This document shows, piece by piece, positions 8,885 to 17,800 of a stretch of 64,000 nt of DNA (positions within the stretch are counted from its first letter, which is position 1; every line of letters begins with the position of its first letter). Both the position numbers and the translations under genes were made by a program. This stretch comes from CAMEON01 sp045531965 (lineage in GTDB: Bacteria; Bacillota; Clostridia; Oscillospirales; CAG-272): positions 17,166 through 81,165 of the forward strand of contig JAZSFA010000017.1 in assembly GCA_045531965.1 (NCBI GenBank), in the 5' to 3' direction. Under the pieces are notes generated by a model. It made no database searches, was not told the DNA's origin, and saw only the letters and a list, made by a program, of their open reading frames with translations.

Positions 8885-8913
8885 TTGCAAAATCCCGCTC
8901 AATCTGTTAAAAT
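8885..8913 (+). promoter_or_regulatory. Promoter for the 8974-12774 gene group
   Basis: TTGCAA (8885-8890), 17 bp, TAAAAT (8908-8913). The first gene starts at 8974 behind AGAAAGGAA. The next two genes follow within 25 bases of each other. Confidence 0.7.
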
Positions 8914-8973
8914 AATAAAAGAAACACACCCCATTTGACGGGATAGCTTCATCCTGTCAGAAAGGAACCATAT

Positions 8974-9846
8974 ATGATTGATTTCAAAACTGTCACCATC
9001 CCCACCTTCGGCCCCGGCGGCAACGGAGAGTGGTTTAAATCCGAGGGTGGAAAATCCACCGTGCAAGCGCCCGGCTGGCTGAAGTCCAAGGGGCTTGACG
9101 CCTACGAATACGAAGCAGGCAAGGGCATCATGGCAGGAGAGGACGCGCTCAGAGCCATTGGTAATAAAGCCCGTGAGCACGGCATCCTCATGTCCCTCCA
9201 CGCCCCCTACTTCATCTCCCTGTCCTCGGTGGAGGAAGAAAAACGCAATAACAGCATCGGTTACATTCAAAAATCTCTATGGGCGGCCGAGCTTTTGGGC
9301 GCTGATACCATCGTCATCCACAGCGGCAGCGCGGGCAAGATCAGCCGTGAGGAGGCCATGAGGCTGTCCTGCGATACCCTGTCCCGCCTCATGGAGACGG
9401 TGGGAGACACCCCCATCCGTCTCGGCATTGAGACCATGGGCAAGGTCAACCAGCTTGGCACGCTGGATGAGGTCATCGAGCAATGTAAAGTTGACCCTCA
9501 CTTCCACCCCGTGGTGGATTTCGGTCACCTCAACGCCCGAAATATCGGCGGTCTGTTCACCGACCGTGACAGCTACCGACGAGTATTCCACACCATCGCC
9601 GAAAAGCTGGGCGACGAGTACGCCACCCATCTGCACTGTCATTTCTCCAAGATCGAATACACCGGCGCGGGCGAGAAAAAGCACCTGACCTTCACCGATA
9701 CGGTCTACGGTCCCGAGTTTGAGCCTCTCATGGAGGCTATCATAAAAGATGATCTCTGCCCCCGAATCATTTGCGAGTCGGACAGTACTATGGCCGAGGA
9801 CGCGCTGGCCATGAAGCAATATTGGATGGAACACAGTTCCCTTTGA
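8974..9846 (+). CDS. Endonuclease IV-like TIM-barrel metalloprotein
   Basis: A 290-residue TIM-barrel protein of the AP-endonuclease family 2 / xylose-isomerase-like group. Counting from the start, most trinuclear-zinc ligands of endonuclease IV can be placed: H76 (SLHAPY), H116 (IHSGSA), E153 (IETMG), D182 and H185 (VDFGHLN), H223 (HCHF), H237 and E268 (ICESD). The Asp before the second-last His in E. coli Nfo is replaced by Lys (EKKH). It may repair abasic sites, or be a sugar-metabolism relative, which the neighbours (a kinase-like gene and a glycosidase-like gene) would favour. The gene heads a tight plus-strand group. Confidence 0.75.
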   Translation: MIDFKTVTIPTFGPGGNGEWFKSEGGKSTVQAPGWLKSKGLDAYEYEAGKGIMAGEDALRAIGNKAREHGILMSLHAPYFISLSSVEEEKRNNSIGYIQKSLWAAELLGADTIVIHSGSAGKISREEAMRLSCDTLSRLMETVGDTPIRLGIETMGKVNQLGTLDEVIEQCKVDPHFHPVVDFGHLNARNIGGLFTDRDSYRRVFHTIAEKLGDEYATHLHCHFSKIEYTGAGEKKHLTFTDTVYGPEFEPLMEAIIKDDLCPRIICESDSTMAEDALAMKQYWMEHSSL

Positions 9847-9851
9847 TCTCT

Positions 9852-10763
9852 ATGAAACTCACAGATTTCCAAACCCTCACCCCCATCGACTACGGCTGGT
9901 CGGGGGATTGCAAATACCGCGCCGTAACAGCCGACGGCACCCCCTATTTTCTCCGCATCACCTCCCGAGAGCGGGGCGACCGCTTCGTAAATCTCTTCGA
10001 CCTTCAAAAGGCCGTGGCCGCCACGGGAATCCCCATGTGTCAGCCGATTGCCATCGGAGAATGCAACGAAGGGATATATGCCATCCACTCATGGATCGAC
10101 GGAGTGGACGCCGAGACCACCGTCCCCACCCTCCCCGCGGAGGTACAGTACCGCCTTGGTCGCGACGCGGGGGAGTATCTCACCCACATCCACGCCATCC
10201 CCGCCCCCGACGGACAACCCGATTGGGAACCCCGATTCAACGCCAAGATTAACCGCAAGACCAAGATGTACGCCGACTGTCCTATCAAATTCAAAGGCGA
10301 TCACCATCTCCTGCGCTACATTGAGGAAAACCGCCATCTTCTGGCAAATCGCCCTCAGACCTTTCAGCACGGGGACTACCACATCGGCAACATGATGCTG
10401 ACGGATGCAGAAACCACGCCAAAGATCGTGATCATCGACTTCGACCGCTACGACTTTGGCGATCCGTGGGAAGAATTTAACCGCATCGTCTGGTGCGCCC
10501 AAGCCACTCCTGTATTTGCCACGGGGCTGGTGGACGGCTACTTCGGGGTGGACAAAAACACTCCCGTCCCTATGGAATTTTGGCGACTTTTAGCTCTCTA
10601 CATCAGCAGCAATATGCTCTCCTCGGTGCCGTGGGCGATACCCTTTGGGGAAAGTGAGGTGCAGACCATGCTGAAGCAGGCGGGTGACGTGCTGGCATGG
10701 TATGACAACATGAAAAACCCCGTGCCTGCATGGTACGATATGACACTATCCTATAAAAACTGA
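9852..10763 (+). CDS. APH/choline-kinase-like phosphotransferase
   Basis: A 303-residue protein of the aminoglycoside-phosphotransferase (APH) enzyme fold. The catalytic loop is HGDYHIGNMM (His-Gly-Asp with the Asn metal ligand) and the metal-binding motif is IIDFDRYDFGDPWEEF. Members phosphorylate small molecules such as choline, homoserine, sugars or aminoglycosides; nothing here points to drug resistance. The ATG at 9852 is chosen: an upstream TTG at 9771 would overlap the previous gene by 76 bases. No good ribosome-binding site precedes 9852, so translation is probably coupled to the gene ending at 9846. Confidence 0.82.
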   Translation: MKLTDFQTLTPIDYGWSGDCKYRAVTADGTPYFLRITSRERGDRFVNLFDLQKAVAATGIPMCQPIAIGECNEGIYAIHSWIDGVDAETTVPTLPAEVQYRLGRDAGEYLTHIHAIPAPDGQPDWEPRFNAKINRKTKMYADCPIKFKGDHHLLRYIEENRHLLANRPQTFQHGDYHIGNMMLTDAETTPKIVIIDFDRYDFGDPWEEFNRIVWCAQATPVFATGLVDGYFGVDKNTPVPMEFWRLLALYISSNMLSSVPWAIPFGESEVQTMLKQAGDVLAWYDNMKNPVPAWYDMTLSYKN

Positions 10764-10785
10764 ATATAAAATGGAGGCAACTTTT

Positions 10786-12774
10786 ATGTCCATTCCTTAC
10801 CGTCAAATTCACCTCGATTTCCACACCTCCGAGTGCATCGAGGGCATCGGCTCCCGCTTCTCCCGCGAGAATTTCAAAGCAGCTTTGCAAGCGGGTCACA
10901 TAAACTCCATCACCCTCTTCTCCAAGTGCCACCACGGTTGGTCCTATCACCCCACCAAGGTCAACCTTCCCCACCCCCACCTGTGCTGTGATCTGTTGGG
11001 CGAGCAGCTGGCCGTCTGCGAGGAGCTTGGTGTGCGCACCGAGATCTACGTCTCGGCAGGACTTTCGGAGCAGTACGCCGTCCGTCATCCCGAGCATCTG
11101 CGGAGAGATAAGAACGGCTACGGCGGCAACTTCGACACCGAGGCGGGCTATCACCGCCTTTGCTTCGGTACCGCTTATCTTGACCAGCTCACGGCTGAGA
11201 TCGAGGAGGTGCTGACCACCTACAAGGGTCGCTTTGACGGTCTTTTCCTTGACATCATCGGCATGGTGCCCTGCTGGTGCCCCGATTGTATCAAGGGCAT
11301 GAAGGAGATGGGGCTTGATCCCGATAATGACGCCGATGTGTGGAAGTACGCCCGTGTGATCTACGATCGCTACACAGACCGTGTGGCCGAGGTGGTGGAG
11401 CGCATCATCCCCGGGCTTCCCATCATCCACAACGATGGCGGTGCCATTTTCCAAGGCCGTGATATCGCCTTCAAGAATCAGGGTCACTTCGAGCTGGAGT
11501 CTCTGCCCACGGGCGGTTGGGGCTATGACCACTTCCCTCGCGCCGCCGCTTATGCCCGCACCCTTGGCCGTGATTTTTTGGGCATGACAGGCAAGTTCCA
11601 CACCACCTGGGGGGAATTTGGCGGCTTCAAGCACCCGAACGCTTTGCGCTATGAGGCGGCGCTGGCCAACGCCTGCGGTGCCCACTGCTCGATAGGCGAT
11701 CAGCTTCACCCCGACGGAGAATTTGACCTCGCCACCTACCGTCTCATCGGGGCGGCATATGTCGAAGTAGAAACCCGTGAGAAATGGTTAGAAGATTCCC
11801 ATCTCATAGCCGATATCGGGCTTCTTTCGGCTGAAAACTTCCGAAATATTTGTCCTAACGCTCTCCCGGAAGGCATCAAGCAGGATCTTGGCGCCAACCG
11901 CATCATGCTGGAGGGACATTATCTCTATGATATCCTCGATCCCGAGGCCGATTTCAGTCAATACCGCCTCCTCATTCTCCCTGACACCATGGAGATCCCC
12001 GAGGGTGATCTCCGCGACCGCCTGAACGACTATCTGGCAAAGGGTGGCAAGCTCCTGCTGACGGGCAAATCGGGCACCTTTGACGGCAAGTTCGTCTTTG
12101 ATTTCGGCGTAAATTTTGTCGGCGAGGGTCAATATCGCCCCGCTTACCTGCACCCCTGCTTTGATCTTCAGCCTAACGGTCAAACCAGCTACGTCACCTA
12201 TAGCAAGAACTACGATATTACCCTCCGCGAGGGCTTTGACGGTGAAGTCAGAGACATCAAGGTGGATTCTTACTTCAACCGCGCCCCGCGTAACTTCTGT
12301 TCCCATCAACACACCCCCTACGACCGTAACAAGACTTCTCCCGCCGCCGTCATGACGACTCAAATTGGGTATATTGGCTGGGACATCTTCACAGAGTACG
12401 CGGACAAAGGCTCGGTGCACGTCAAGTACGCCGTACTGGACATCATTGACCGTCTGTTGGGTGATCATAAGAGCCTCACCACCGACCTGCCCTCCTGCGG
12501 CGTGACCTCAGTGGCAGAAAAAGTGACCGAAGACGGCACCCACCTCATCCATCAGCTAGTCTACGCCATCCCAAAGGTGCGGGGCGGCGGTATTGAGATC
12601 ATTGAGGATCTGCCCTTTACCCCCGATGTGACCTGCAGCATCCGTGTGCCAAATGTACCCAAACGTGTCCACCTTCTTAACGGTACAGACCTCACTTTTA
12701 CTTTTAACAATGGACTTTTAACCTACATAGTACCTTCGTTCTCTTGCGGAACAACTATTATCATAGATATGTAA
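10786..12774 (+). CDS. Glycosyl hydrolase-like protein (GHL6 type) with beta-galactosidase trimerisation-like domain
   Basis: A 662-residue cytoplasmic protein without a signal peptide. The N-terminal half (IHLDFHTSE, SKCHHGWSYHPT, FDGLFLDI, CWCPDC) matches the hypothetical glycosyl hydrolase 6 group, a TIM barrel related to GH42 and alpha-L-fucosidase folds. The middle (about 385-445, LLILPDTMEIPEGDL and YLAKGGKLLLTG) resembles the flavodoxin-like trimerisation domain of GH42 enzymes. A cleavage of an intracellular oligosaccharide is likely; substrate unknown. The start at 10786 is used because the GGAGG ribosome-binding site overlaps the ATG at 10771. It belongs to the group starting at 8974. 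Confidence 0.8.
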   Translation: MSIPYRQIHLDFHTSECIEGIGSRFSRENFKAALQAGHINSITLFSKCHHGWSYHPTKVNLPHPHLCCDLLGEQLAVCEELGVRTEIYVSAGLSEQYAVRHPEHLRRDKNGYGGNFDTEAGYHRLCFGTAYLDQLTAEIEEVLTTYKGRFDGLFLDIIGMVPCWCPDCIKGMKEMGLDPDNDADVWKYARVIYDRYTDRVAEVVERIIPGLPIIHNDGGAIFQGRDIAFKNQGHFELESLPTGGWGYDHFPRAAAYARTLGRDFLGMTGKFHTTWGEFGGFKHPNALRYEAALANACGAHCSIGDQLHPDGEFDLATYRLIGAAYVEVETREKWLEDSHLIADIGLLSAENFRNICPNALPEGIKQDLGANRIMLEGHYLYDILDPEADFSQYRLLILPDTMEIPEGDLRDRLNDYLAKGGKLLLTGKSGTFDGKFVFDFGVNFVGEGQYRPAYLHPCFDLQPNGQTSYVTYSKNYDITLREGFDGEVRDIKVDSYFNRAPRNFCSHQHTPYDRNKTSPAAVMTTQIGYIGWDIFTEYADKGSVHVKYAVLDIIDRLLGDHKSLTTDLPSCGVTSVAEKVTEDGTHLIHQLVYAIPKVRGGGIEIIEDLPFTPDVTCSIRVPNVPKRVHLLNGTDLTFTFNNGLLTYIVPSFSCGTTIIIDM

Positions 12775-12802
12775 AAATATATTGAATATAAGGAGAATTA
12801 TT

Positions 12803-13888
12803 ATGTCCCACATTAAAAATCTGCAAGCCTCAATGAAAGAAAAAGGCACAGAAGCCATCATCATTTCTTCTGAGATTAACCAGAGATATCTGTCGAATTT
12901 TGCCTATACAGACGGTTTTATGCTCATTCTGCAGGATGAAGCGTTCCTACTCACCGATTTCCGCTATATTGAAGCGGCAAAAGCCATTGTGGATCAGTCT
13001 GAATGTCAGGTCCTCATGCCTGACACCCGTATGCTGCCCTACGTCAAGAAGCTGTTGGAAGAAAAAAAGATCAAGACCTTGACCTTTGAAGAGTCCGAAG
13101 CTTCTTATGCCCTTTATAACCGTCTTCGCGATACTTTTGAAGGCGTTGAAATTGTTTCCGGTGGTTCTGCTATGATCGACAATCTCCGCCTTATCAAGGA
13201 TGAAAAAGAGATTGCCGCCATGACAAAGGCTCAAGCCATCACCGACGCCGCCTTTACCCACATTTTGGATTTCATCAATCCCGACCGCACTGAACTGGAA
13301 GTGGCACTGGAACTTGAATTTTTCATGCGCGCCCACGGTTCCGAAGGTACCGCTTTTGAGACCATCGCCGTTTCAGGATCCAATTCCTCCCGTCCTCACG
13401 GCACGCCCCGTGACGTAAAGCTGGAGAAGGGCTTTTTCACCATGGACTTCGGCGCACGCTTTGATGGTTACTGCTCGGATATGACCCGTACGGTAGTGTT
13501 GGGCAAAGCCGACGATGAAATGAAGCGCCTTTATCACACCGTCCTTGAAGCACAAACAACTGCCCTCAATTCCCTCCACGGCGGCATGAAGTGTGCTGAT
13601 GCCGATAAGGTTGCTCGCGATATCATTGACAATGCCGGTTACAAGGGTTGCTTTGGTCACAGTCTCGGTCACGGCGTTGGTCTCTTCATCCATGAAAGTC
13701 CTCGCCTTGCAAGCTCTATGCCTGAGACAGAAATTCTCTGCCCCGGTCACGTGGTCACGGTGGAGCCCGGTATTTATATTGAAGGAAAATACGGTTGCCG
13801 TATTGAGGATATGGTCGTGGTTTTGGAAGACGGTAGTATTCATGACTTTACCCAAAGCCCCAAAGAGTTGATCGAGCTTCCCTTCTAA
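12803..13888 (+). CDS. M24-family Xaa-Pro aminopeptidase
   Basis: A 361-residue creatinase/aminopeptidase P-type enzyme that removes residues next to proline. The N-terminal creatinase-like domain (1-130) is followed by the pita-bread fold with the five metal ligands placed as FGARFDGYCSDMTRT (two Asp), SLGHGVGLFIHE (His), TVEPGIY (Glu) and GCRIEDM (Glu). The start at 12803 follows AAGGAGAATT. It is followed after 10 bases by a metallo-beta-lactamase-fold gene, so both are likely one operon. Confidence 0.93.
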   Translation: MSHIKNLQASMKEKGTEAIIISSEINQRYLSNFAYTDGFMLILQDEAFLLTDFRYIEAAKAIVDQSECQVLMPDTRMLPYVKKLLEEKKIKTLTFEESEASYALYNRLRDTFEGVEIVSGGSAMIDNLRLIKDEKEIAAMTKAQAITDAAFTHILDFINPDRTELEVALELEFFMRAHGSEGTAFETIAVSGSNSSRPHGTPRDVKLEKGFFTMDFGARFDGYCSDMTRTVVLGKADDEMKRLYHTVLEAQTTALNSLHGGMKCADADKVARDIIDNAGYKGCFGHSLGHGVGLFIHESPRLASSMPETEILCPGHVVTVEPGIYIEGKYGCRIEDMVVVLEDGSIHDFTQSPKELIELPF

Positions 13889-13898
13889 GGAGAAACGT

Positions 13899-14675
13899 AT
13901 GAACATTATTTTTCTCGGAACAAGTCATGGTATTACAGAAAAGAATCAGTTTTGCTCCTCTGCCTTAGTTCAAGTCGGAAAAAAATACTATTTGATTGAT
14001 GCAGGTGCCCCTGTTCTGACCTTGCTGAAAAACCACGATATTCCTCTTGAAAACGTGGCGGGCGTCTTCATTACCCACTCCCACCACGACCACTATTTAG
14101 GTCTGGTAACCCTGACCCAGCAGATCAATGAATTTCAACAATTTTCAGAGGTGAGCTTCCCTGTTTACATCCCCGACGAGGAGGATTACCGCGCCATGTT
14201 CCAATTTCTCTTTGGCAACCCCGACTTTCACGGTCGTTTGGCGTATCAAATCTACGGCGGTCTCACCGATCCCTATGGCGACCGTACCCGCCGCGTGTCT
14301 GCCGTGATCTTTGATGACGGCAATCTGAGGGTCACCGCCATTCCTGTAGATCATTATAAAAACGCCCACGCTTTCTTCTTGGAAGCCGAGGGAAAACGAG
14401 TGGTCTTTACGGGAGATCTGGCAAGAGATATGCCCGATTATCCGGCAGTTATTACGGAATCCGATGTAGATCTTGTTGTCACCGAAGGCGCGCATACTTA
14501 CCTCAATAAACCCGAAATCATGTCACTTTTAAAACGGAGCCGTACCAAAACTTTGGTCATCAGCCATCGTTACGATCAGGCCAATACGGATGATATGATA
14601 CAGGAATTGATTGACTATACCCGAGATAAATTTCGGACCATTGTAGCTTATGACAATATGAAAATAGAGGTATAA
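13899..14675 (+). CDS. MBL-fold metallo-hydrolase
   Basis: A 258-residue metallo-beta-lactamase-fold hydrolase. The zinc motif THSHHDH (about residues 59-65) is intact and further ligands fall in FTGDLARD and ISHRY. The opening FLGTSHG and the arrangement resemble the RNase Z / AtsA-type branch, but no tRNase exosite is evident, so the substrate is open. It sits 10 bases after the peptidase gene and is followed directly by terminators. Confidence 0.85.
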   Translation: MNIIFLGTSHGITEKNQFCSSALVQVGKKYYLIDAGAPVLTLLKNHDIPLENVAGVFITHSHHDHYLGLVTLTQQINEFQQFSEVSFPVYIPDEEDYRAMFQFLFGNPDFHGRLAYQIYGGLTDPYGDRTRRVSAVIFDDGNLRVTAIPVDHYKNAHAFFLEAEGKRVVFTGDLARDMPDYPAVITESDVDLVVTEGAHTYLNKPEIMSLLKRSRTKTLVISHRYDQANTDDMIQELIDYTRDKFRTIVAYDNMKIEV

Positions 14676-14710
14676 AAAAGGTTGGCAGATGTCTCTGCCA
14701 ACCTTTTTTT
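14674..14710 (+). terminator. Rho-independent terminator
   Basis: A 16-bp stem with loop TGTC and T7 overlaps the stop codon of the metallo-hydrolase gene. Confidence 0.93.
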
Positions 14711-14716
14711 GTTAAG

Positions 14717-14751
14717 AAAAACACCTTCAGGTTGATCCTGAAGGTGTTTTT
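14717..14751. terminator. Second, bidirectional-type hairpin
   Basis: A perfect 15-bp inverted repeat (AAAAACACCTTCAGG with its complement) around a five-base loop. A and T runs at both ends let it act on either strand between the convergent genes. Confidence 0.8.
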
Positions 14752-14802
14752 GAGCGCATTAAAAAGACGTAGCATGATTTCCACCAAACTATGTCTATAT
14801 GC

Positions 14803-14827
14803 ACCCCTGCCCATAAAGGGCAGGGGT
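14803..14827 (-). terminator. GC-rich hairpin after the 1508-residue protein gene
   Basis: A 10-bp stem (ACCCCTGCCC with GGGCAGGGGT) with a five-base loop lies 26 bases beyond the minus-strand stop codon. It has no T run and may need the 14717 hairpin to terminate fully. Confidence 0.5.
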
Positions 14828-14852
14828 TATGATTTGACTCAGACGAAGTCTA

Positions 14853-17800
14853 TCAGTCTTCCTTCTTCTTTCTGAGAGCAACAGCGGCGCAAGCAGCTGC
14901 AACAACAGTCATGATGGAAGCGGAAGCAACAACGGACTTACAACCGTCATCCTCGGGCTCGGTTACAGGCTCAGTAGCCTCGGGCTCGGTAACGTCAGGA
15001 TTTGCGGGAGGATCAGTCTCGTCGTCATCGGTATCCTTGGGAGGATCAGTCTCAACTTCCATACCGCAAGCGATCATAGCCTCGTCCATATCCTTGTACA
15101 GATTGATCTCGTACAGCGTCATGGAAGCACCAATGTTCTCTTCGGAAGCAGCAGGACCGTCAACCCAGTCCAAACGGAGCGTGCCGATGACATCATCGAC
15201 GAAATCGGTGTAAGACAGATCGAAGATGATGTACTCGTAATCACCGGTACCTTCAGCATCGATGTCAGGACGTGCGGTAAGAGTACCGTCAATGGTACCG
15301 CCGCGACCCATTGCGTAGTACAGCATAAAGTTGCCTGCAACAGCCTGGTCCATCTTAACCTTGAGAACCAGCACGCCATAAGTTTCCTCACCCTTGTTGG
15401 GAACACCCTCAAGCTTCTTGTCAACGTACTTTCTCATCAGACTGGAGTAGCTGAAGTTTACGAAGGGATCGAGAGCAGTTGCGGAAGTATCCCAAGTACC
15501 CTTGAAGGTTACGGAACCGTCTTCGTTGTAGATGATCTCAGTCATGTTGGGATTTTGGAAGTAGCTGGAGAAAACATCCTCAGGGAAGGAAGTGATCTTT
15601 GTAGGATCTTCCAACTTATACTCGGAATCGTCACCGCCGATCTTGGTGTAAACGGCATTGATGGTCTGGTCAGCGTCACCGGTAATGGTGTATTCTTCCC
15701 AAGCGCCGGTATAGCCTTCCTTCTCGGGAACCTTGGGCTCCTTAACGGAGGTGGTACCCTCAAGGATGGTAATCTCCTTCACAGTCTCACCGTCAGCAAC
15801 GAAGGTGATGGTGTAGTATACGGGAGCCTTGGGCAGAACGTGCATATCGTTCTCTGCATAGTAAACAGCTTCCTTCATGGTGTCGAAGAATGCGTAGTAC
15901 TCAACATCGAGAGAACCTTCAGACATCAGGAAGTCGTTACGGAAGTGGTTGACAACGCCGTCAGCGGGCCAGTCAGCAACGTTACCGATATCGGCAACGA
16001 GGGTGTGCCACTCACCGTCAGCAACGTATGCGGGCAGCCTGGTGTTATCCTTGGCACCCAAAGCACCTGCGCTAGCGCCAACGAAAACTTCACCGTTAGC
16101 ACCCTCGGTAGAAGTGCGGTACTTCACGACCATGTAGCGACCAATCTTAGTGCCTGCGGGAACCAGGTTAGCGGTAGAGTTGGGGTCGCCGCCGGTGGAA
16201 ACAAAGGTGATGCAGCCATTCTCAAAGCTATAGCCTTCGCTCTCGCAAGAAACGCCACCATTGGGATTCAGAGCCTCACCGTCAACAACGTAAACAGGCT
16301 GCAGCTCAGCAGGATTAACGGGGATCTCAGGATCAGCAACGTAGTTCAAAGTTACGTTGTACAGATACTTACCCTTAGCGCCCTCGCCCAGTTCGGTCAC
16401 ACCATCGTAATAGATAGCGCCGGTTTCGGTGAGGAGCATCTTGCCGGTACCAGCCTCGCCGTTGACAGTCACAGAACCGTCCTCAGCCTTGACGTAGGTA
16501 TTTGTACCGTCGGTATAGCCAGCCTGTACCCAAGAACCGCCCTTAACGAACTGGATGTTACCCCAGACCATCAGGTGCTGAACAGTACCGTCAGCCAGCT
16601 TAACCAGGGGATATACGTTATAGATACCGTCAGCAAGGGTGCTTACATCGATATCAATTTTATAGCGGGAAGCGTTGGTAGCACCGATAACTGCGTTAAC
16701 ATCGCTACCGTCATTAACCCAAGCGGCGTTGAACACAGGCTCCATATCGTTGAGCTGGTAACCGTACTCAGCGACGAGCTGCTGACCAGCGAGGTCAGCG
16801 GACCAACCGCGGAGGGAGAAGGAGGACATGGTCTTGTCAATGTCAAGGATCTTGCCGCCCAGGACATTGGCGATGTACTCGTGAGAACCGCCGTCATTGA
16901 TCTGCTTACCGTCAATGAACAGGGTATCGGGAGACATGGTGCCACAGGTCTCGGTAATGGTACCTGCAACCGAATTATCCTCGGGGAGAACGGGATCCAT
17001 CTTAGGAGTCAGAGCTACCTGAGTGGTATAGGTGTACTTAACACCGTCGATCTCCACAGCACCGGCTGCGGGATCCTGGTACTCCAGTGCAAAGTAATGA
17101 GCAGCACCGTAGGGGGTACCCTCGTCATCCACGAACAGGTGCATACCGGTATCGAAACCGTTAGCATCAAAGATCACGCCGTCAGCACGGGTGGTATAAG
17201 CGTTACCATCAGCGTCGGTGTAACCATTTTCAGCAGCAGTAAGCTTCACCCACTTGTCAGCGGAGTAAGCGCCGCCACCAACGATGATGATAGCGTCGTC
17301 ACCTTCAATGTACTCGCCGGAGAGGGTAACTTCCTGATTTTCGGAAGCCATGCAAGCCTCAGCACCCTCAAGGGTAGCAAAGAACTTGATGTAGGAAATG
17401 TCGATAGTGCCTGCAGACTTCAAGAAGTCGAAGCGGAAGTTGGTAAGGTTTGCATCCTTGCTGTCGCCCCAAACACCCGAAGCGTCAATCATCAGGGTGT
17501 GCCACTGACCGTCAGCAACATATGCAAAATCAACATGGGTCTTCTCCATGGGAGCGGCCCAGTTGAGACCGTCAGAACGACCGGTGTAGATTTCACCGGT
17601 TGCATTGGCGGTAGAAGTTCTGTACTTGATAACCACATAGTCACTCTGGGATGCGGGAACGGTGAGAGCATTGCCCAGAATGAAGTAGGGATCTCCACCC
17701 TTGGATTCAAGAGTCACATAACCGCTGTTGCACAGCTCGGTGATAACGGTCTCGTTAGGAGAGCCCACCTTCTGATCAGCAGTAAAGTTCTCGCTGTACT

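Noticed and set aside
9771..9851. Upstream TTG start for the phosphotransferase
   Set aside because: It would overlap the preceding gene by about 76 bases with no ribosome-binding site; the APH-like protein begins well at 9852.
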